Source: Conchiformibius kuhniae DSM 17694 (GTDB lineage: Bacteria; Pseudomonadota; Gammaproteobacteria; Burkholderiales; Neisseriaceae). From it: 64,000 nucleotides of DNA. The DNA lies in the NCBI RefSeq assembly GCF_000428785.1, contig NZ_KE386799.1:5690-69689 (forward strand). The letters are read 5' to 3'. The notes under the pieces were generated by a model. It was not told the origin of the DNA and did not search any database. It saw only the letters and a program-made list of their open reading frames with translations. This document shows, one piece after another, positions 59,522 through 64,000 of this stretch; position 1 is the stretch's first letter, and every line of letters starts with the position of its first letter. The position numbers and the translations under genes are program-made.

Positions 59522-60172
59522 ATGAAATTGTTTCAATCGGTCACTGCCGTTGCCCTTGCCGCCGCTTTGGGTTTGAGCGGCTGCGTAACCAATCCGCACA
59601 CCGGACAGAGCCAAGTCAGCAAAACCGCCGCTTACGGCGTGGGCGCTGCCGTAACCTGCGGCATCATCGGCGCCATCACGCACGGCAGCAAAGGCGCGCG
59701 CAACTCTGCGGCCGCTTGCGGCGCGGTGGGCGCGGGCGTGGGCGGCTACATGGATTACCAAGAGAAAAAACTGCGCGAATCGCTGGCGAACACCGGCGTG
59801 GAAGTGGCGCGTGAGGGCAACCAAATCAAATTGACCATGCCGGAAAATGTTACTTTTGCCACCGGCCGTTACGACTTGTCGCCGCAAGCGCAAATGTCGC
59901 TCGACCGCGCCGCGCAAACTTTGGCGATGTACACCGACACCACTTTGAGCATCATCGGACACACCGACAGCACCGGCAACGATGAAATCAACAATCCCTT
60001 GTCGCACAACCGTGCCAATGCGGTGGCGCAATACCTGAACAGTCGCGGCGTGGCGGCGAACCGCTTGAGCGTGGCGGGTCGCGGCTCTTACCAGCCGATT
60101 GCTTCCAACGCCACACCCGAAGGACGGGCGCAAAACCGCCGCGTGGAAATTTTGATTAACCCGAAAACTTAA
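59522..60172 (+). CDS. OmpA-family lipoprotein
   Basis: A 216-aa outer-membrane lipoprotein: signal peptide ending LGLSGC (Cys20), a Gly-rich hydrophobic glycine-zipper stretch (about 38-82), and a C-terminal OmpA domain (about 100-216) with NVTFATGRYDLSP, IIGHTDSTGND, LSHNRANAVAQYL and GRAQNRRVEILI, the peptidoglycan-binding residues in order. It resembles YiaD-like proteins that tether the outer membrane to the cell wall. ATG 59522 has GAGG upstream; the extension to 59438 has no signal peptide. Confidence 0.92.
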   Translation: MKLFQSVTAVALAAALGLSGCVTNPHTGQSQVSKTAAYGVGAAVTCGIIGAITHGSKGARNSAAACGAVGAGVGGYMDYQEKKLRESLANTGVEVAREGNQIKLTMPENVTFATGRYDLSPQAQMSLDRAAQTLAMYTDTTLSIIGHTDSTGNDEINNPLSHNRANAVAQYLNSRGVAANRLSVAGRGSYQPIASNATPEGRAQNRRVEILINPKT

Positions 60173-60237
60173 AACATCGTCCGTCTTTGGCAACCAAAGG
60201 CGGACGGGTTCAGGCAGCCTGAAACGCATCAACAAAA

Positions 60238-60263
60238 CGCCGCAATGCAACAGCATTGCGGCG
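60238..60263 (-). terminator. Terminator of ihfB
   Basis: CGCCGCAATGC / GCATTGCGGCG stem of 11 bp with an AACA loop; the minus strand continues TTTTGTTG. An imperfect hairpin (60178-60209) just before it may stop transcription from the OmpA-like gene. Confidence 0.8.
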
Positions 60264-60292
60264 TTGTTTATTGGTTTATCCGAATACGCGCC

Positions 60293-60607
60293 TTACGCCC
60301 CGCGTTTGGCGGCTTGGTCCACGCGCTCGCGCAGCTCCTTGCCCGGTTTGAAATGGGGAACGTACTTGGCAGGCACGTCCACCCGCTCGCCGGTTTTCGG
60401 ATTGCGCCCGACACGCGCGGGACGGTGGTTCAGGTCGAAACTGCCGAAGCCGCGAATTTCAATGCGCTGACCGCGAGCCAGCGAACGCGTCATGGTGTCC
60501 ACCAAAACTTTGACACTGTATTCGATGTCTTTGTTTTGCAGTTGGGCATTGCTGTTTTTTTGCATAAACAGGTCTGCCAAACGTGCCATCAGTTCGGATT
60601 TGGTCAT
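60293..60607 (-). CDS. ihfB: Integration host factor beta subunit
   Basis: DNA-bending nucleoid protein, partner of IhfA. The 104-aa protein has the HU/IHF fold with the beta-arm tip motif GRNPKTGERVDVPAK (intercalating Pro in RNPKTG) and IEIRGFGSFDLNHR. It is a little longer than E. coli IhfB because of a C-terminal tail (ERVDQAAKRGA). Starts 16 bp after rpsA ends; the cmk-rpsA-ihfB order is conserved in proteobacteria. Confidence 0.95.
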   Translation of the reverse strand: MTKSELMARLADLFMQKNSNAQLQNKDIEYSVKVLVDTMTRSLARGQRIEIRGFGSFDLNHRPARVGRNPKTGERVDVPAKYVPHFKPGKELRERVDQAAKRGA

Positions 60608-60623
60608 AGCGTAACCTATTGAT

Positions 60624-62297
60624 TTATTGTTTACCCAGAGAAGCTTTCAGCAAATCGCCCAAGCTGGTGGTGCCCGCATTGGCCGCCGAAGCCGCATTCA
60701 CGGATTTGAGCGCATCGCGGTTGTCCTTCTCGTCTTTGGCTTTTACGGAAAGTTTGATGTTGCGGCTCTTACGGTCGATGGTGATAATCACCGCTTCAAC
60801 CTCATCGCCTTCTTTGAGCTTGGTGCTCAAATCTTCCACGCGCTCGCTGTCAAACTCGGAAGCGGGCAGGTAGGCTTCCACTTCTTCCGCCAGCGTTACC
60901 ACCGCGCCTTTGGCTTCAACGGATTTCACCGTGCCTTTCACCAAAGAACCTTTGTCGTTCACACTGATGAAGTTGCCGAAGGGGTCGCCCTCAAGCTGTT
61001 TGATGCCCAAAGAAATGCGTTCTTTTTCCACATCAATCGCCAACACAACGGCTTCCACTTCCTCGCCTTTTTTGTATTTGCGAACGGCTTCTTCGCCGCT
61101 TTCGCTCCAAGACAAATCAGACAGATGCACCAAGCCGTCAATATTGCCCGGCAAGCCGACAAACACGCCGAAATCGGTAATGGATTTCACCGCGCCTTTG
61201 ATTTTGTCGCCTTTGTTGTAATTGGCTTCAAAATCCTGCCACGGATTGGCTTGGCATTGTTTCATGCCCAAGCTGATGCGGCGTTTGTCTTCATCGATGT
61301 CCAAAATCATCACTTCCACTTCATCGCCAAGCTGAACGACTTTGCTGGGGTGAACGTTTTTGTTGGTCCAATCCATTTCGGAAACGTGTACCAAACCTTC
61401 GATGCCTTGCTCGATTTCCACAAACGCACCGTAGTCGGTCAGGTTGGACACTTTACCGAACAAGCGCGTGCCTTGCGGATAGCGGCGCGCCAAGCCGTCC
61501 CACGGGTCTTCGCCCAGTTGTTTCAAGCCCAGAGAAACGCGTTGTTTGTCTTGGTCAAAGCGCAACACTTTGGCTTCCACTTCCTGACCCACTTCCAGCA
61601 CTTCGCTGGGGTGTTTCACGCGGCGCCATGCCAAATCGGTAATGTGCAGCAGACCATCGATGCCGCCCAAGTCCACAAACGCGCCGTAGTCGGTGATGTT
61701 TTTGACGATGCCTTTGACGATGGTGTCTTCTTGCAGGTTTTCCAACAGGGCTTTGCGCTCTTCGCCCAGCGTTTCTTCCAAAACGGCGCGGCGGGAAACG
61801 ACCACGTTGTTGCGTTTTTTGTCCAACTTGATAACTTTGAATTCAATTTCTTTGCCTTCAAAGTGGGAGGTGTCTTTGACGGGGCGGATGTCCACCAGCG
61901 AGCCGGGCAGGAAGGCGCGGATGCTGTTAATCATCACGGTGAGGCCGCCTTTGACCTTGCCGTTGATGAAGCCGGACAGGATTTCGCCGTCTTCCATCGC
62001 TTCTTCCAAGCGAATCCAGTCGGCGGCACGGCGGGCTTTGTCGCGCGAGAGTTTGGTTTCGCCGAAGCCGTTTTCTACCGATTCGATGGTTACGGTAACG
62101 AAGTCGCCGACTTTGACTTCCAATTCGCCTTGCGGGTTTTTGAATTCGTTGATGTCAATCAGCGATTCGGATTTGAGTGCGGCATTGACGATAACGAATT
62201 TATCGTTGATTTCAACAACTTCGGCGGTAATGATTTCGCCGTGGGTCATTTCTTGGGTGGCGGAATACTCTTCGAGCAACTGGGCAAAATTTTCCAT
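60624..62297 (-). CDS. rpsA: 30S ribosomal protein S1
   Basis: mRNA-binding ribosomal protein. The 557-aa product contains six S1 repeats (two degenerate N-terminal ribosome-binding units, then four canonical ones with ITDFGVFVGLPGNIDGLVHL-type cores). Length is normal. A promoter at 62521-62550 gives a long leader of about 215 nt, which fits known autoregulation of rpsA by S1, though the leader fold was not analysed. A DNA uptake sequence lies in the leader (62494). Confidence 0.97.
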   Translation of the reverse strand: MENFAQLLEEYSATQEMTHGEIITAEVVEINDKFVIVNAALKSESLIDINEFKNPQGELEVKVGDFVTVTIESVENGFGETKLSRDKARRAADWIRLEEAMEDGEILSGFINGKVKGGLTVMINSIRAFLPGSLVDIRPVKDTSHFEGKEIEFKVIKLDKKRNNVVVSRRAVLEETLGEERKALLENLQEDTIVKGIVKNITDYGAFVDLGGIDGLLHITDLAWRRVKHPSEVLEVGQEVEAKVLRFDQDKQRVSLGLKQLGEDPWDGLARRYPQGTRLFGKVSNLTDYGAFVEIEQGIEGLVHVSEMDWTNKNVHPSKVVQLGDEVEVMILDIDEDKRRISLGMKQCQANPWQDFEANYNKGDKIKGAVKSITDFGVFVGLPGNIDGLVHLSDLSWSESGEEAVRKYKKGEEVEAVVLAIDVEKERISLGIKQLEGDPFGNFISVNDKGSLVKGTVKSVEAKGAVVTLAEEVEAYLPASEFDSERVEDLSTKLKEGDEVEAVIITIDRKSRNIKLSVKAKDEKDNRDALKSVNAASAANAGTTSLGDLLKASLGKQ

Positions 62298-62520
62298 GTG
62301 GTATTGCTTTCAATGCGCTGCCAAGGGGCGCGGGGCTGGGGGTTTGGAAAATGCCGCCGTCCTTGGCACGGGGGCATGGAAAGGGTGGGGCAGAATTGTT
62401 GTGAAAAAACAAAAGCAACTGCCGTTGCCAATCGGGAAGCCGGTGGTTTGTATAGGCACAAACATTTGAAAAAAATCGTTTCTTTTGATTTTCAGGCTGC
62501 CTGAAACGCTGCGAACGCGC

Positions 62521-62550
62521 ATTATAGTACAAAATTGTTTTTTATCACAA
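62521..62550 (-). promoter_or_regulatory. Promoter of rpsA
   Basis: Minus strand: TTGTGA (62550-62545), 18-bp spacer, perfect TATAAT (62526-62521). It lies in the AT-rich gap after cmk, so rpsA need not depend on cmk transcription. Apart from this promoter, a DUS and the leader, the 299-bp gap 62298-62596 holds nothing recognised. Confidence 0.75.
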
Positions 62551-62596
62551 TTATTTTTTATTACGGGGCAGACGCTTACGGCGGAAGCGGGCGGAT

Positions 62597-63262
62597 TTAT
62601 GCGGTTGGCTCGGACAATTCTCGATACCAGTCAAGCACTTGTTTCACGGATTCGTCAATGCTCAAGTGCGAAGTGTCGAGCAGGCGGGCATCGGGCAGTT
62701 GGCGCAGGGGCGCGGCGGCGCGGCGGCGGTCGGCTTCGTCCCGCGCTTCAATGTCGGACAAAATCCTTTCAAATTCAATGCCCGTGCAAGGAATATGGAG
62801 CTGTTTGGCGCGGCGTTCGGCGCGGACGCGGGCATCGGCGGTAAGAAAAATTTTTAGTTCGGCATCGGGAAACACCACCGCGCCCATGTCGCGCCCGTCC
62901 GCCACCAAGCCCGCCACGCCGAGAAAATCGCGTTGGCGTTGCAGCAGGGCGGCGCGGACAGCAGGCAGGGCGGCTACGGCAGACGCGCCCATGCCAATGT
63001 TTTCGCTGCGGATTTGTTCGGAAACGTCCGCGCCCGCCAGCCAAACGCGGCTGCCTGAAAATTCGGCGGGCAGTTCGGCGGCGAGCGCGGCAACGGCGGC
63101 TTCGTCCGTCCATTCAACGCCTTGCTGTTGTGCGTGCAGGGCGGTAAGGCGGTAGAGTGCGCCCGAATCCAAGTAGGCGCGTCCGAGCGCGGCGGCGACA
63201 CGGGCGGCGACCGTGCCTTTGCCGGAAGCGGACGGGCCGTCTATGGCGATGACTTTTTGCAT
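62597..63262 (-). CDS. cmk: Cytidylate kinase
   Basis: Phosphorylates CMP and dCMP. The 221-aa protein has the P-loop IDGPSASGKGTVA (about 6-18), YLDSGALYRLTAL, and the NMP-binding and lid residues DGRDMGAVVFPDAELKIFLTA region, of the bacterial Cmk type. ATG 63262 has AAGGA seven bases upstream; two more in-frame codons before it lack support. It lies 16 bp after rsgA and upstream of rpsA. Confidence 0.95.
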   Translation of the reverse strand: MQKVIAIDGPSASGKGTVAARVAAALGRAYLDSGALYRLTALHAQQQGVEWTDEAAVAALAAELPAEFSGSRVWLAGADVSEQIRSENIGMGASAVAALPAVRAALLQRQRDFLGVAGLVADGRDMGAVVFPDAELKIFLTADARVRAERRAKQLHIPCTGIEFERILSDIEARDEADRRRAAAPLRQLPDARLLDTSHLSIDESVKQVLDWYRELSEPTA

Positions 63263-63278
63263 GAACAATCCTTGTTTT

Positions 63279-64000
63279 TTAAGATAATTCTTCGGTAAGC
63301 TGTTGCAACAGCGCCAGCCGTTCCACGCGGACGTGTCCGTGTTCGGCAGCCGTTTTCAAGGCGCACGCGGGTTCGGCGCGGTGGCGGCAGTTGTGGAAGC
63401 GGCATTGCCCCAACAATGGGTGCATTTCGGGAAAATATTTCGGCAAATCAATGATGTCAAGGTGGTGCAAACCGAAGGCTTGCAGTCCGGGCGCGTCAAT
63501 CAGCTTGGTTGCGCTGTCCAAATCATAGAGTTGGGCGTGGGTGGTGGTGTGCTTGCCGCTTGCGAGCGCGGCGGAAAGTTCGCCCGTGCGGGCGGCATGG
63601 CTGCCGAGCAGGGCGTTGGTGAGCGTGGATTTGCCCACGCCGCTTGCGCCGAGCAGGATATTGGTTTTGCCGTGCAAAAGCGGGCGCAACGTGTCGGCGC
63701 AATCGCGGGCGCAAACGGCGGCGAGCGCGTAACCGAGCGATTGGTAAAACGACAATCTTGCCAACCATGCGGCGGTTTGCGGCAAATCGGTTTTGTTGGC
63801 AACGATGAGCGCGGGCACGGCGGCGGCTTCGGCGGCAATCAGGGCGCGTTGCAGCAGGGCTTCGTTGGGTGCGGGCACGGCGGCGGTAACGATGACGATT
63901 TGCCCGACATTGGCGGCAATCAGCTTGCTTTTCCATGCGTCTTGGCGGTAGAGCAGGCTTTGGCGCGGCAACACGTTTTCAATCACGGCTTGGCTGTCGT
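63279..64000 (-). CDS. rsgA: Ribosome small-subunit GTPase RsgA, N-terminus outside window
   Basis: Late-stage 30S maturation GTPase. The visible part begins inside the N-terminal OB domain (DSQAVIENVLPRQSLLYRQD runs into the window edge). The permuted GTPase domain has NKTD (G4) ahead of the P-loop GASGVGKSTLTNAL and DAPG (G3), and the C-terminal zinc knuckle is CRFHNCRHRAEPACAL. The open frame continues to base 64000, so the true start lies upstream. Probably cotranscribed with cmk. Confidence 0.94.
   Translation of the reverse strand, partial: DSQAVIENVLPRQSLLYRQDAWKSKLIAANVGQIVIVTAAVPAPNEALLQRALIAAEAAAVPALIVANKTDLPQTAAWLARLSFYQSLGYALAAVCARDCADTLRPLLHGKTNILLGASGVGKSTLTNALLGSHAARTGELSAALASGKHTTTHAQLYDLDSATKLIDAPGLQAFGLHHLDIIDLPKYFPEMHPLLGQCRFHNCRHRAEPACALKTAAEHGHVRVERLALLQQLTEELS

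Noticed and set aside
60627..62504. 625-aa plus-strand ORF opposite rpsA
   Set aside because: Phe/His-rich antisense shadow of the S1 repeats; rpsA is certain.

Overview
The window is a stretch of chromosome from a member of the Neisseriaceae (Betaproteobacteria). Evidence: the 12-mer AGGCTGCCTGAA occurs at least 14 times exactly. It is the 'AG-simDUS' dialect of the neisserial DNA uptake sequence, associated with Simonsiella and relatives. Copies are paired as terminators (7846-7869, 44879-44908), and dRS3-like palindromes ATTCCC-N8-GGGAAT are present. Most genes are GC-rich with strong GC3 bias, so long antisense ORFs are common and have been ignored. The genus cannot be fixed from sequence alone; a GC-rich simDUS lineage such as Conchiformibius is a reasonable guess.

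Layout. 1-7.9 kb: a truncated repeat-bearing lipoprotein, tsaD, then the distal half of the division/cell-wall cluster (murC-ddl-ftsQ-ftsA-ftsZ) with a very good ftsZ promoter. 7.9-14.5 kb: trpC, a lipoprotein, acyltransferase-murA-FKBP operon, htpX, trxB-TauE-like. 14.5-16.0 kb: an XRE regulator and an AT-rich islet coding for a prokaryotic viperin (radical-SAM antiviral enzyme). 16-20.7 kb: aminotransferase-lrgA-lrgB and a Fur-like-controlled tonB-exbB-exbD. 20.8-26.9 kb: prfB, DedA, VOC protein-fbaA, HEMAH protein-benE. 26.9-33.8 kb: fabD/fabG, pnp and a DUF3482 GTPase interleaved with short MITE-like repeats. 33.8-45 kb: DUF2130, an AT-richer TPR-DUF2971 gene, ppx, putA, a truncated XRE-like gene, small lipoproteins, an MFS pump and tRNA-Pro(CGG). 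45-49.6 kb: rluB, scpB, a lipoprotein, a GIY-YIG protein, rbgA with a terminator-bearing leader. 49.6-53.5 kb: a three-gene operon of glucose/galactose-binding-like lipoprotein, membrane Hpt-type histidine kinase and CheY-like regulator. 53.6-64 kb: pyrG, sixA, tadA, pit, a Nif3-family gene, an OmpA-like lipoprotein, and rsgA-cmk-rpsA-ihfB.

Most of this is housekeeping. The parts that stand out are: (1) the viperin islet with a promoter overlapped by an inverted repeat next to a divergent XRE regulator; (2) the sugar-binding lipoprotein/kinase/regulator operon without any transporter genes; (3) a MITE family of seven loci whose TA-flanked ends form the stop codons of eight neighbouring genes; (4) control signals: an inverted repeat framing the ftsZ promoter, a tonB promoter that predicts a leaderless mRNA under a Fur-like site, and an attenuator-like leader before rbgA. 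No transposase, rRNA, CRISPR array, riboswitch or prophage was recognised.
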